A DNA stretch of 29,107 nt from CALLVY01 sp937899855 (GCA_039820405.1 JBCBQC010000079.1:1-29107), one strand, 5' to 3'; positions 16,423-25,734 are shown, counted from the first letter of the stretch. Notes: a model not told the origin generated them from the sequence alone. Translations and numbers: made by a program.

Positions 16423-16443
16423 GCGCAAACCCGGGGTTTGCGC
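16423..16443 (+). promoter_or_regulatory. Inverted repeat upstream of the second subtilase gene
   Basis: A 21 bp perfect inverted repeat (arms GCGCAAACCC and GGGTTTGCGC around a single G) ends 20 bp before the ATG at 16464. It could be an operator, or in RNA a hairpin over the leader that affects translation. There is no T-run, so it is not a standard terminator. No matching sequence was noticed upstream of the first subtilase gene. Confidence 0.4.
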
Positions 16444-16463
16444 CTAAACATACCTCAGAACAA

Positions 16464-19382
16464 ATGAATCGACTTTACGCCCTCCTGCTCGCCCTGTTTT
16501 GTGTTTCTTCCCTCACGGCCCAACGCCTGGATCACGTGCTGGGCGAAGTGCTCGTACAGCTCGAAGAAGATACCGACCTCCAGGACTTTTTGCGCACCTT
16601 TGCCCCCCGCCGCCAAGCCACCGCCCCCCTGCAGTTGCGGCGAAGCTTGCGTACCCCCGGTGGCATCCACTGTCTGCATTTCAATCAAAATCAAGTCCAC
16701 GAAGACGTACTGCTGGATCAGCTGCGCCGTCACCCACAGGTCCGTCTGGCCCAGTTCAATCACCTGCTGGAATACCGCCAGAGTACCCCCAACGACCCCC
16801 AATTTGGCCAGCAGTGGCAGTGGACCAATCGCTCCGGAACTACCGGTAGCGTCGACGCCGATCTGGCCTGGGACATCAGTACCGGGGGCAGTACCCCACA
16901 GGGAGACGAAATCGTGGTGGCCATCATCGACAACGGTACCGAACGCAATCACCCGGATCTGGCGGGCAGTCACTGGGTCAACAGTGGAGAGATTCCCAAC
17001 AACGGAATCGACGATGATGGCAATGGCTACGTAGACGATTACCACGGTTGGAACATCAATGCCGAAAACGACGAGGTCGACCAGAGTAGTTTTGGCAATG
17101 GGCACGGGGTCACCGTCGCCGGAATGGCGGGGGCCGTGGGCAACAATGCGGAGGGCGTCACGGGTGTCAACTGGCAGGTCAAATTGATGACGGTAAAAAA
17201 CGACCAAGGCATCGACGAGGCGCGGGTACTCGAAGCTTACGCCTACATTCACAAAATGCGGCAGCTCTACAACGATACCGACGGGGCCAAAGGCGCCTTC
17301 GTCGTGGCGACCAATGCCTCCTGGGGAATCGACCGGGGGGATCCCGAAGACGCTCCCATTTGGTGTGGTTTTTACGATATTCTCGGGGAGGTTGGCATCC
17401 TCAATTGTGGGGCTACCTCCAACGCTTCCATCAACGTCGACCAGCTTGGGGACCTGCCCACCACCTGTACCAGCGATTTCTTTGTCGGAGTAGCGCGGAC
17501 GGGTGCCAACCGCGAGCAAAGCGGTGGCTTCGGCCCCATCCACATCGACCTTGGCGCCCCGGGAATCGGGGTCTTGTCGACCCGGCGCAATGGCGGTTAC
17601 GGCAGCGAAACGGGTACCTCCCTGGCCTCGCCCCTCGTGGCGGGTATGATCGGCTTTCTTTACAGCATCCCCAACAACCAACTGACCCTGGTGGCCAAAG
17701 CGGATCCGCCAACGGCCGCCCTCCTGGCGCGCAGCTACCTCCTCGACGGCGTCTTGCCGGTGGAGGGCTTCGACGATCTGGTGGCATCCGGGGGCATCGC
17801 CAATTTGTACCAGAGCACCCAACGGGTGGTCGAAGATGCGACGGCTTGCTTGCCCCCTTTTGGCCTAAAAATTCTCGATCGAACGGATGTGCAACTGCGC
17901 GTGCAGTGGACGCCGGGCAATGGGGTAACTTCCAGTCAACTGCGCTGGCGCCCCGTGAGTAGCAGCACTTGGGAAAACGAAGGAACGGTGACCTCGCCAC
18001 ACTTGATTGCGGGCTTGAGTCCGTGTACGGATTACGAATTCCAGGTGGCGGCCGAATGCAGCGGCGAAAGCTCGGGCTTTTCTACGACCGCGATCCTGGC
18101 CTCGGATGGTTGCTGCGTGGCCCCGGAAATCCTCACCCTGGATGATTTGTCGGAAACCAATGCCCAAGTCTCCTGGACCGCCGTTTTTGCAGCCACGGCC
18201 TACGAAGTATCGCTCCGCGAGGGCAACGGGGGCCCGTGGATGAATTTTACGAGCGCTACCAACAGCTACACCCTGGATAATTTGGTGGCCTGTGAAGCCT
18301 ACGAGGTGCGCATACGCAGCATCTGCGACGGCAGTACGACCGATTTTGGCGACTTGCTGGCCTTTACAACGCCGGGATGTGGCAACTGTGAGGACTTGCC
18401 TTATTGCGAATTGAACCGCAGTACGGAGTACGAGTACATCGAGACGGTACGGATCGGAAGCTTTACGAATACCAGCGGCGACGATCAAGGCTACGCCAAG
18501 TTTTTTGGCCTGGCCTTGGAGCTAAAAATTGGGGAGACCTATTCGACCGAGCTGACGCCCGGCTATCCCGGATTCAACTATACGGAGGACTTCGAATTGT
18601 GGATCGATTTTAATCAGGATGGCGACTTTGACGACCCCGGTGAGGATCTTTTGTTTTTTGACAACGTCACCTCCACTACAACCGGTGAGATCACCATTCC
18701 GACGACGGCGCCGCTGGGGACGACGCGGCTGCGGGTGTCGGTACAGGCCATGGGGCCCGGGGAAGCTTGCCGTCCCAGTTCGGAGGGCGAAACCGAGGAT
18801 TACTGCGTCACCATCATTGGCGACAACAACAGTTGTACCACCCCGCTCAATCCTTCGGTACAAGTGATTGACGATTTTACGGCGCAGGTCGGTTGGGAGA
18901 TCGTACCGGAAGCGGATAGCTATTTGGTGATTTGGAAAAAAGCCAGCAGCGGGGTGTGGGAAGAACGCCGCCTCAACGATATTGGCCTGCGGCTGGAAGA
19001 CCTTAGCTTTTGCAGCGACTACGAGTTGCGGGTCCAGAGCGCCTGTAGCGATGGCGATAGTCCCTTTTCCAATAATATTTCCTTTCGAACGACTTGTCTT
19101 AGCTCCACCCAGGAAGCCGAGGCGAACACCCTGGACTTCCAAGTTTTTCCCAACCCTTTCCACGACCAACTACTGGTCCAATTCGACGGCGCCGCAGAGA
19201 CGGAATACCAGGTGCGGCTAATGAGCATTGAGGGTCGCCTACTGGAGCAGGAACGGATTGACGTTCGGGTGGGGCAAAGTCAGGCCATCTTTCCGACCGC
19301 CACCGCCTTACCCGCGGGCATGTACCTGATTCAGATTGTGGGGGAGGAGGGGATGGCGATCCAGCGCTTGGTGAAGCGTTAA
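16464..19382 (+). CDS. Secreted subtilisin-like serine peptidase (S8) with Fn3, GEVED and T9SS type A sorting domains, copy 2
   Basis: A 972-residue paralogue of the preceding gene with the same domain order. The start at 16464 was chosen because it opens directly on a signal peptide (LYALLLALFCVSSLTA); the frame is open 102 bp further upstream, but that stretch is not signal-like and contains the inverted repeat. Prodomain about 21-105, opening with QRLDHVLGEVL exactly as in copy 1. Catalytic residues Asp156 (VVAIIDNG), His214 (GNGHGVTVAG) and Ser386 (TGTSLASPLVAG), with Asn284 in ATNASWG. Acidic loop DDDGNGYVDDYHGWN near 183-197. Fn3-like domains, then GEVED (WIDFNQDGDFDD, closing GETEDYCVTI), a third Fn3-like domain, and a type A sorting domain at 890-972 (VFPNPFHDQL, ending RLVKR). 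The catalytic domains are much more alike than the linkers, consistent with an older duplication. Predicted T9SS export. Confidence 0.95.
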   Translation: MNRLYALLLALFCVSSLTAQRLDHVLGEVLVQLEEDTDLQDFLRTFAPRRQATAPLQLRRSLRTPGGIHCLHFNQNQVHEDVLLDQLRRHPQVRLAQFNHLLEYRQSTPNDPQFGQQWQWTNRSGTTGSVDADLAWDISTGGSTPQGDEIVVAIIDNGTERNHPDLAGSHWVNSGEIPNNGIDDDGNGYVDDYHGWNINAENDEVDQSSFGNGHGVTVAGMAGAVGNNAEGVTGVNWQVKLMTVKNDQGIDEARVLEAYAYIHKMRQLYNDTDGAKGAFVVATNASWGIDRGDPEDAPIWCGFYDILGEVGILNCGATSNASINVDQLGDLPTTCTSDFFVGVARTGANREQSGGFGPIHIDLGAPGIGVLSTRRNGGYGSETGTSLASPLVAGMIGFLYSIPNNQLTLVAKADPPTAALLARSYLLDGVLPVEGFDDLVASGGIANLYQSTQRVVEDATACLPPFGLKILDRTDVQLRVQWTPGNGVTSSQLRWRPVSSSTWENEGTVTSPHLIAGLSPCTDYEFQVAAECSGESSGFSTTAILASDGCCVAPEILTLDDLSETNAQVSWTAVFAATAYEVSLREGNGGPWMNFTSATNSYTLDNLVACEAYEVRIRSICDGSTTDFGDLLAFTTPGCGNCEDLPYCELNRSTEYEYIETVRIGSFTNTSGDDQGYAKFFGLALELKIGETYSTELTPGYPGFNYTEDFELWIDFNQDGDFDDPGEDLLFFDNVTSTTTGEITIPTTAPLGTTRLRVSVQAMGPGEACRPSSEGETEDYCVTIIGDNNSCTTPLNPSVQVIDDFTAQVGWEIVPEADSYLVIWKKASSGVWEERRLNDIGLRLEDLSFCSDYELRVQSACSDGDSPFSNNISFRTTCLSSTQEAEANTLDFQVFPNPFHDQLLVQFDGAAETEYQVRLMSIEGRLLEQERIDVRVGQSQAIFPTATALPAGMYLIQIVGEEGMAIQRLVKR

Positions 19383-19572
19383 AACTGGTTTGGAATAAGG
19401 TTAAGCAAGACCGGAAAAGCGCTTAGCGGACGGGGACCGATTCAACAACGGAGTCAGCTTCGCCGGTGGGTACTTGTGCGCCCACGAGCTGCAAGCCATC
19501 AACTCGGATAACCTTTGATGCCGTAGACCCGTGAAAAAGTAGGACTACCCAAGATACGCCCCTTCCGAAGTA

Positions 19573-19606
19573 CAAAGCCCCGCCGGAAAGTTCCAACGGG
19601 GCTTTG
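19573..19606. terminator. Bidirectional terminator-like hairpin between convergent genes
   Basis: Perfect 10 bp arms (CAAAGCCCCG and CGGGGCTTTG) are separated by 14 bases. The hairpin sits between the second subtilase (stop 19382) and the convergent PorE/OmpA-like gene (stop 19649). The T content after the stem is short on both sides, so termination strength is uncertain, but stem quality and placement fit a shared terminator. Confidence 0.6.
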
Positions 19607-19648
19607 TTCGTGAAGCTTCTGGCGGTTGGCCAGTAGTGGCCATTCGTC

Positions 19649-22108
19649 CTAGAAGGGGCAGGAAGCACAGGGAACCACCCGGGGGTTGACCTTGGGCTTG
19701 GAGACGTCGATCGTCTCCCCTACCGTACCGAGAATCTTAAATTCCGTCCGGCGGTTAAACTGGTGTTCCTGCTCGCTACACGGAACCCGATTTTTACAAT
19801 CGTTGACGTTCTGGCTCTCGCCGTAGCCCACCGGAACGAGCCGGTTGCGCTCGACCCCCTTTTTGGTCAGCCAACGCACCACCGCATCCGCCCGCCGCTG
19901 CGACAGCAGATCGTTGTAATTGTACGTCCCCCGCGAATCGGTGTGCGAACCGATCTCCACCACGTATTCGGGATTGTCGACCATGATGTCGTAGAGTTTG
20001 GCCAGTTCCGTCTCGTCTTCGTTGCGGATGTAGGACTGGTTGAAATCGTAGTAGATGTGGAGGATAAAAGTGTAGAGGCCATCATTATCGGCCGTAGTGA
20101 CGCTGGTCTCGATGATGTCCGTTTCGTCGACGGGGTCCCCGCCTTTGTAAGCAATGCCGTTGTAGTCGCCATTGGCGGGTTCGCCGGTGATGGGATCCTC
20201 GTAGATGCCCTCGTCGGGATTGTACACGGGGGCCACGGCTCCGGGTTGGTCGGGATCGATATTGACGACGGTGGGATCGGCCATGCGGGTGGGCTGGAGA
20301 TTGAGGTTGGCCTGAAGGGTCAGCGATTCTTCCTGCCCCCGCGTACATTGATCGGTGGCCTTATCGGCGAGGTAAGCTTCCTTGGTGCCTTTGACGGTGT
20401 AGCAACATTCCTCTTTGAGCTCAAAGGTGTAGTTACCCGATACATCGGTCACCAGGCTTTGTTCCTCATCCCCACAATCGCTCGTCAGCGTGACGGTAGC
20501 CCCTTCAATGGGCAGGCCCGTAACCTGGTCAAATACGATTCCCTCGATTTTAAAGCGGACTTCTCGGTCGAGTGGAATTTCGACAAATACTTTTTCCCCA
20601 ACGGGGATATCTTTGGTACAACCCTCCACCTCATTGTCGAGGTAGCCTTCCGCATTGGCGGCAAACTGACAGCAGAGGTTCATTTTCATATCAATCGTAG
20701 CCTTACCATCCTCCCCCGTGGTCAGGATATTCCCCAGACAATCTTCCACCACCGTGACGTTGGGAATGGGTTCTTTGGTTTCGGCATCGTAGACGAATAC
20801 TTCGAGCGGTGCCGCCGTTTTGCGCAAGCTGTAAATATCATCACGGCCCACTCCCCCCTCGCGATCCGAGGAGAAGTGCCCACAGGTACCGGCCTCGTTG
20901 AAGATGATGCCAAAATCATCCGAAGAGGTATTGACGGGGTAGCCGATGTTCTCGATGGGGCCCCAGGCGCCTTCTCCTTTATCATCCATATAGTAGACGT
21001 CGAGACCACCCAATCCAACGTGGCCGTCGGAGGAGAAGTAAAAGCGTCCGCTGTTGTGGTAATAAGGAAACACCTCATTGCCCTCGGTATTGATGTCGGG
21101 TCCCATATTCATGGGAGGCCCCCAATTGCCATTTTCCTTGTCGGAGTAATAAAGATCCATGCCACCGAAGCCACCGGGCATATCGGAGGCAAAGTACAGG
21201 CGGTTGCCATCGACGGTCAGGGTAGGATGCGCCACGGAGTATTCATCACTGTTGAAAGGCAGACCGGCCAGGTCGTTCCACTTGCCATCACCTTCGGCGG
21301 TGGCGGTGTAAACCTTGAGCTTGATCGTCCCGTCATCCGCTTTGCCCACCTTGCCCTCACTAAAGTTGTTACGGGTAAAAAAGATGGTGGATTGATCACT
21401 GGACAGAGCGACGGCGGCATCGTGAAATTTAGAATTGATGTCGTCCGAAAACTTATCGGGCGTGCCGTAGGTGTAGTTGCCACATTCCTCGCCTTTTTCC
21501 TCTTCGGCGGTCAGGAAGTACAATTCGGTAAAGGGGTTGCCCGTCCAGGCGTGCGTTCTTTTGACCATGGCGTTTTGCCCCCGCTCGGAAGCGAAGATGA
21601 TGCCATCGCCGTAGTACACCGGGCTAAAGTCGTCAACCTTAGAATTGAATTCAAGATTTTCCACTTCGTAGATCCCCGCGTTCTTGGTCATCAGTTCTTC
21701 CTGATAGTCACAAGCTTTGACGAGGTACTGCCCGCGTTGGTCTTCGGGTACTGCCTCAACGTATTTTTGGTACCACTCCCGCGCCAACTCGCACTTGCCA
21801 TTTCTCTGTAGCGCCTGCCCGTAGTACAGGGTGTAGATCGGAGCCGCACCAGTAATCCGTACCACCTGGCTGTACCAGTACTCGGCGTTTTCGGAGTCAT
21901 TGACCTTGCGGTAGCACTCGGCGATATTGATCTTGGCTTCGGGATCGTCCTTTTTTTCCAAAATCTGGTTATAGATCGTGATGGCCTCGGTGTAGTTGAG
22001 GTCCTCCATCAATTGCTTAGCCCGTTTGCTGTTCGACAACTGGGCAAAGGCCGCCCCCCAGGCGAGGGCGCAAATGGCGAAGGTAAGGGTCAAACGCTTC
22101 GTATTCAT
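19649..22108 (-). CDS. PorE-like OmpA-family protein: TPR, PD40 propeller, regulatory-like domains and OmpA_C peptidoglycan-binding domain
   Basis: An 819-residue exported protein with a standard signal peptide (ICALAWGAAFA, then QLSNSK). TPR repeats about 25-140; a PD40 propeller about 150-430 (HPTLTVDGNRLYFASDMPGG, then FYFSSDGHVGLGGLDVYY and FSSDREGGVGRDDIYSL); two carboxypeptidase-regulatory-like beta domains about 435-610, rich in Cys; an acidic linker; and OmpA_C about 682-795. The peptidoglycan-binding pair is present: Asp724 in GSHTDSRG and Arg739 in QRRADAV, 15 residues apart as in OmpA. The tail ends in a Cys pair (CASC). This architecture is that of PorE, a T9SS-associated protein that ties outer-membrane components to the cell wall. 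It is third in the cassette after the type B cargo and PorP/SprF-like genes, 89 bp downstream of the latter, probably co-transcribed. Predicted periplasmic. Confidence 0.93.
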   Translation of the reverse strand: MNTKRLTLTFAICALAWGAAFAQLSNSKRAKQLMEDLNYTEAITIYNQILEKKDDPEAKINIAECYRKVNDSENAEYWYSQVVRITGAAPIYTLYYGQALQRNGKCELAREWYQKYVEAVPEDQRGQYLVKACDYQEELMTKNAGIYEVENLEFNSKVDDFSPVYYGDGIIFASERGQNAMVKRTHAWTGNPFTELYFLTAEEEKGEECGNYTYGTPDKFSDDINSKFHDAAVALSSDQSTIFFTRNNFSEGKVGKADDGTIKLKVYTATAEGDGKWNDLAGLPFNSDEYSVAHPTLTVDGNRLYFASDMPGGFGGMDLYYSDKENGNWGPPMNMGPDINTEGNEVFPYYHNSGRFYFSSDGHVGLGGLDVYYMDDKGEGAWGPIENIGYPVNTSSDDFGIIFNEAGTCGHFSSDREGGVGRDDIYSLRKTAAPLEVFVYDAETKEPIPNVTVVEDCLGNILTTGEDGKATIDMKMNLCCQFAANAEGYLDNEVEGCTKDIPVGEKVFVEIPLDREVRFKIEGIVFDQVTGLPIEGATVTLTSDCGDEEQSLVTDVSGNYTFELKEECCYTVKGTKEAYLADKATDQCTRGQEESLTLQANLNLQPTRMADPTVVNIDPDQPGAVAPVYNPDEGIYEDPITGEPANGDYNGIAYKGGDPVDETDIIETSVTTADNDGLYTFILHIYYDFNQSYIRNEDETELAKLYDIMVDNPEYVVEIGSHTDSRGTYNYNDLLSQRRADAVVRWLTKKGVERNRLVPVGYGESQNVNDCKNRVPCSEQEHQFNRRTEFKILGTVGETIDVSKPKVNPRVVPCASCPF

Positions 22109-22197
22109 GTTCTAGTGTTTTATGATAATGGTATCCAGCACTTCGTGGATTGTTGTTTTTATGGGAAACGGACTTTTTCTTCCCCGCCTTATTTACC

Positions 22198-23193
22198 TTA
22201 GAAATAACGCGGTGTAACGGCACGCTTGGTCTTGTAGTTGAACTCGTAGCCCAGCATGACCTCAAAAGAGCCCCCGGCAATATCTTGCAGCTCGGTAATC
22301 GTGTAATCGTAGGCCAGGCCAATCCGCAGGCCATTGGTCAGGTAATAGGCGGCCCAAAAATCGGCCGAATCAAAAGAACTTGAGTCGTTAATCACTTCGA
22401 TGGCCGAGCGGAAGGAGACCCCCAACCACAGGGCTTGGTAAAACATAAAGGACAGGTCAATGTCAAACTCGGTAGGCGCCCCCAGGCTCTCAAAAAATTC
22501 ATCTTTGTTGAGGTTGCTAAACATACCCACGTTTTTGACCAGCAGGGAGGGCTTGAAAACCAACATCTCACCCCGCAGTGGAATGGCCGCCCCCAGGGAG
22601 AAGAAGTAGTGCCGGTAGCGCCGCGACCAACGCTGGGCCACATCGACATTGGAGCGCAGGTCGTATTCGATCAGTTGGGGACTGGCAAAACCAACGTAGA
22701 AATTGTTGGTGTAGTAGTACAATCCCGCCCCGAAATTGGGCTGCCAGAGGTTGGGCATGTCTTCGGCAAAGGCTTCGTCATCGCCCTGAAACAGTTCGAG
22801 CTGCGACCAGTCGGCCCGCCAGTTGGTCACTCCCCCCTGCAATCCGACCGCCAGGCGGCCCTTACCGATGGGAATGCGGTAGGCATAGCTGAGGTTGGCC
22901 TGCATGGTATGGGTCGGGCCCACCACGTCGTTGACGGCGCTGAGTCCCACGCCGACCCGCTCGTTTTTGAGCGGCGTATGGATGGTAAAAGACTGCGTCG
23001 TTGGTGCCCCGTCGATGCCCCACCACTGCGTCCGGTGCAGGATCCCGATGGCCATGTGGTCTTTGGCCCCCGCGTAGGCTGGGTTGTACACCAAGCTGTT
23101 GAACATGTACTTGGTAAACATGGGGTCTTGCTGGCCAAATGCCGAGTAGGTGAGACAAATCGTTAGAGTGAAAAAGAGTGTAATTTTTCTCAT
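22198..23193 (-). CDS. PorP/SprF family type IX secretion outer-membrane protein
   Basis: A 331-residue predicted outer-membrane beta barrel. The start at 23193 was chosen because the signal peptide (MRKITLFFTLTICLTYSAFG) begins there; the frame is open 30 bp further upstream to another ATG. The mature N-terminus QQDPMFTKYMFNSLVYNPAY, followed by AGAKDHM and RTQWWGIDGAP, is the defining signature of the PorP/SprF family. The rest has alternating-strand character with aromatic belts, as expected for a barrel. In characterised systems SprF is needed to export the type B cargo SprB, and PorP is part of the T9SS ring/anchoring apparatus. Position directly after a type B cargo gene (234 bp gap) and before a PorE-like gene suggests a cargo-dedicated SprF role rather than the core PorP. 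Confidence 0.95.
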   Translation of the reverse strand: MRKITLFFTLTICLTYSAFGQQDPMFTKYMFNSLVYNPAYAGAKDHMAIGILHRTQWWGIDGAPTTQSFTIHTPLKNERVGVGLSAVNDVVGPTHTMQANLSYAYRIPIGKGRLAVGLQGGVTNWRADWSQLELFQGDDEAFAEDMPNLWQPNFGAGLYYYTNNFYVGFASPQLIEYDLRSNVDVAQRWSRRYRHYFFSLGAAIPLRGEMLVFKPSLLVKNVGMFSNLNKDEFFESLGAPTEFDIDLSFMFYQALWLGVSFRSAIEVINDSSSFDSADFWAAYYLTNGLRIGLAYDYTITELQDIAGGSFEVMLGYEFNYKTKRAVTPRYF

Positions 23194-23427
23194 GTTTGTT
23201 GTTTTAACAACGAAGGAATTCACAACCAGCGGGGTTTTGGCTGGAAATTCAGTCTAATGTGCAATTTCAGTTGGTAAGAGTCAAAAATGATGCTAAGTTT
23301 TTTGACCCACCCCACGAGGGGTTCCATTCTAGTCCTAAATAATTGTTTATCAATATTTTACAAAAACCATTAAATCCTTTTTTACGCGGCGCAAAATCGC
23401 TTTTACCCCCCCGTTTCCCGACGCTTT

Positions 23428-25734
23428 CTAACGGTGTATCAACAGGGTTCCACGGTGTTTTCCCCCCACTCCATCTTCCACCAAATAAAAGTATACGCCA
23501 TCCGGCAGGGCTTCGGATTCCCAGGTACCCCGCCAGTCATTTTGATAATTTTGGGTCTGAAACAGACGCAACCCCCAACGATTGAAAACCGTGACGCGGT
23601 GTTCGGGATAGCGTTCCAAACCATCGATGCGAAAGACGTCGTTGCGACTGTCTCCATTGGGAGAAAAGGCCGAATAGACTTTGAGGGGCGGTACTTCGCA
23701 GTTGATCTTGATGTACACAAAAGTCGTATCGCAAGCCAAGGCATTGCAAAGCGCATAACGCAGGATCTCAATTTTCCCACAGCCCCCACCCGTAGATTGG
23801 TAGGTCAGCTCGCAATTGTCCGCCACCAAACTCGCCGTTCCAAAAAAGCGGGGCTCATCGAGCAGTTGTAGCCGCAGGTCCCCCGCAGCGCGGAGGCTGT
23901 CGTTGACGCACAACTCCAGCTCGACCGTCTCCCCTTCCAGAATGCTGGCAAAATCTTCGGTAGCCACGGGACCCAGTACGGGGGGCGCCAATACCTCAAT
24001 CCGCCAGCGGATGGTGTCACAGAGTCCCGTATCGTCACAAAAAACGTAACACAGCGAGTCGCGACCGCTTTCCAGGCCCACCACTTCCAAACACAGCGCG
24101 TCTTCATCAAACGTAAAATCCAATCGCCCCGCCTCGGGGCAAATATTTTGGATACTTTGCACACGCCCCACCAATTCGAGGGTATCCACGCAGTATTCCA
24201 GCACCTCCCCTACCTCCAAACTTAGGTTCTCAATAGCCATCTGGGGGTCACGCACCAGTACGCGTAGGTAGGTGGTATCGGTATTGCCCAGGCTGTCGCG
24301 CAAGTAGAGACAGGCTTCCCCCAATCCGACCTCCCGACCGGAATAATTGACACAATAGCTCCCCAAATCCAAGTCAAACCGGACGGGTTCGGGGCTGGCC
24401 CCGGAGCAAGCATCAATCAAGCTGGCCGGAGCCGTTTGTAAATTATCGCTTTTGAGCGCACAGAATGACTTGCTGGCGTTCCGCAGGATGGTATCCCGCA
24501 CCACGAGGGGGGTTTCGTCCCGTACCCAGAGGTGTAGATAGGTCGTATCGCATACCCCATTGACGTCACAAACTTCAATGCAAAAGTCTTCCGTAGCGGG
24601 ACCGGCGAGGCCCGTATAACTGACACAGTAATTGAGCAGATCGATACTGAGATTCGCCGTACTTCCCCAATCCGCGGGACACAAATCGGTGATGGAAGCC
24701 GCCGCCATTCCCCCAAAAACGGACAAGTCAATGCAGTGGGTACCGCTTTGTCCCACCCGGACCGTATCGTAAAAATCACGGACGCCTACCCGGTAATCCA
24801 CCAGCGTGGTGGCGGTAATCCAGGTGGTGTCGCACTGGCCAGTTTGGTCGCAGGCCAGGATACAGGCGGAATCCGCGCCCGGATTGAGGCCAGTGATTTG
24901 TAAACAGGAATCGCCCAAAATCCACTGGAAGGCCACTTCCGTACCCGAAGCGTCGGGACAATCATTGCGGACGGTAATCGGAGGCAGCAACAGCTCGCTA
25001 AAGTCCAAGCAAAACGTATCGCTGGTCAGCCAGTCGACCGTCAGATCGACTTGGACGGCCTCCGTACAGGAAACGTAAATTTGACTAGTATCGCGCTGCC
25101 CATCCGCCAGGCGTTCCACTACCAGTTGGTGGACGCCGTGGGGAAAGCTCAATTCGAGCCCCTGGGCGATGGGAAAATCCAGACGTGGGAGCTGAACGGG
25201 CGTTATCAGGGTGGGGTGCCAGACTTGGAGTGCGGAATAGGTCTCGGCGGGATCTCCTCCCACGATCGAGAAATTGGTAGGGTCGAGGTTCCAATTGCCT
25301 ACTGCATCCCACTGGTTCATGGAATCCACCAGTTCCTGCATAGTATTGAAGGGGGCGGAGAAAATGGAGCCGCCAATGCCCCAACTTTGCAGGACGTAAG
25401 CGCCGAGGCCACCACTTCCGGGTAAGGGCTGGTAATCGAACTGGTGAAAAATTTCTTCGTTACAGGGGTTGGGGTCGCCAGCGTAGGCAGCTCCGTCGAC
25501 ACTCAGGACGTAGGCGGCGCTGTCGGCGAGGGGGATATTGAGGCAAAGCGGGAGCCTGCCGTTACAATCCTCAAGCTGGAGATAAAGGGTATCGGCCAGT
25601 CCCGTAATGGGGCCGGACCGGACGGACTGTTCTACCTCCCCGCTCCAAGCTGCTGCACTTCCACTCGCCAGTAAAGCGATCAGTAGCAGCAATGGTGGGA
25701 AAGTACGCGTAGTTTCTCTTTCCATAATCATCAA
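23428..25734 (-). CDS. Secreted Cys-rich repeat protein with T9SS type B (gliding-motility-associated, CHU_C) sorting domain
   Basis: A 768-residue predicted cell-surface or released protein. A hydrophobic signal lies at about 13-29 (PLLLLIALLASGSAAA); the ATG at 25725 is an equally possible start, three residues shorter. Residues about 40-225 form a unique domain with the segment CNEEIFHQFDYQPLPGSGG and a conspicuous Trp/Asn-rich stretch. Residues about 228-665 hold about five divergent beta repeats of roughly 80-90 residues with the recurring pattern C-V/L-x-Y/V-x-G-L, then C-x-x-x-C-D-x-x-G-x-C-D-T-T and a closing VxV strand. The type B sorting domain is at 682-768 (YSAFSPNGDSRNDVF, VFNRWGLRLFQ, LPDGVYFYL, ending LLIHR). 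The repeats suggest an adhesive or structural stalk. It leads the cassette with PorP/SprF-like and PorE-like genes. Confidence 0.93.
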   Translation of the reverse strand: MMIMERETTRTFPPLLLLIALLASGSAAAWSGEVEQSVRSGPITGLADTLYLQLEDCNGRLPLCLNIPLADSAAYVLSVDGAAYAGDPNPCNEEIFHQFDYQPLPGSGGLGAYVLQSWGIGGSIFSAPFNTMQELVDSMNQWDAVGNWNLDPTNFSIVGGDPAETYSALQVWHPTLITPVQLPRLDFPIAQGLELSFPHGVHQLVVERLADGQRDTSQIYVSCTEAVQVDLTVDWLTSDTFCLDFSELLLPPITVRNDCPDASGTEVAFQWILGDSCLQITGLNPGADSACILACDQTGQCDTTWITATTLVDYRVGVRDFYDTVRVGQSGTHCIDLSVFGGMAAASITDLCPADWGSTANLSIDLLNYCVSYTGLAGPATEDFCIEVCDVNGVCDTTYLHLWVRDETPLVVRDTILRNASKSFCALKSDNLQTAPASLIDACSGASPEPVRFDLDLGSYCVNYSGREVGLGEACLYLRDSLGNTDTTYLRVLVRDPQMAIENLSLEVGEVLEYCVDTLELVGRVQSIQNICPEAGRLDFTFDEDALCLEVVGLESGRDSLCYVFCDDTGLCDTIRWRIEVLAPPVLGPVATEDFASILEGETVELELCVNDSLRAAGDLRLQLLDEPRFFGTASLVADNCELTYQSTGGGCGKIEILRYALCNALACDTTFVYIKINCEVPPLKVYSAFSPNGDSRNDVFRIDGLERYPEHRVTVFNRWGLRLFQTQNYQNDWRGTWESEALPDGVYFYLVEDGVGGKHRGTLLIHR

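Noticed and set aside
19423..19668. Small minus-strand frame of 81 codons downstream of the OmpA/PorE-like gene
   Set aside because: It spans the terminator-like hairpin and overlaps the end of the OmpA gene. Its last 45 codons look slightly protein-like but match no family I recognise, so a gene call is not supported.
19763..21811. 682-codon plus-strand open frame opposite the OmpA/PorE-like gene
   Set aside because: It lies fully antisense to a protein with clear TPR, PD40 and OmpA_C motifs. Its translation has no signal, domain or repeat and reads as a codon-bias artefact.
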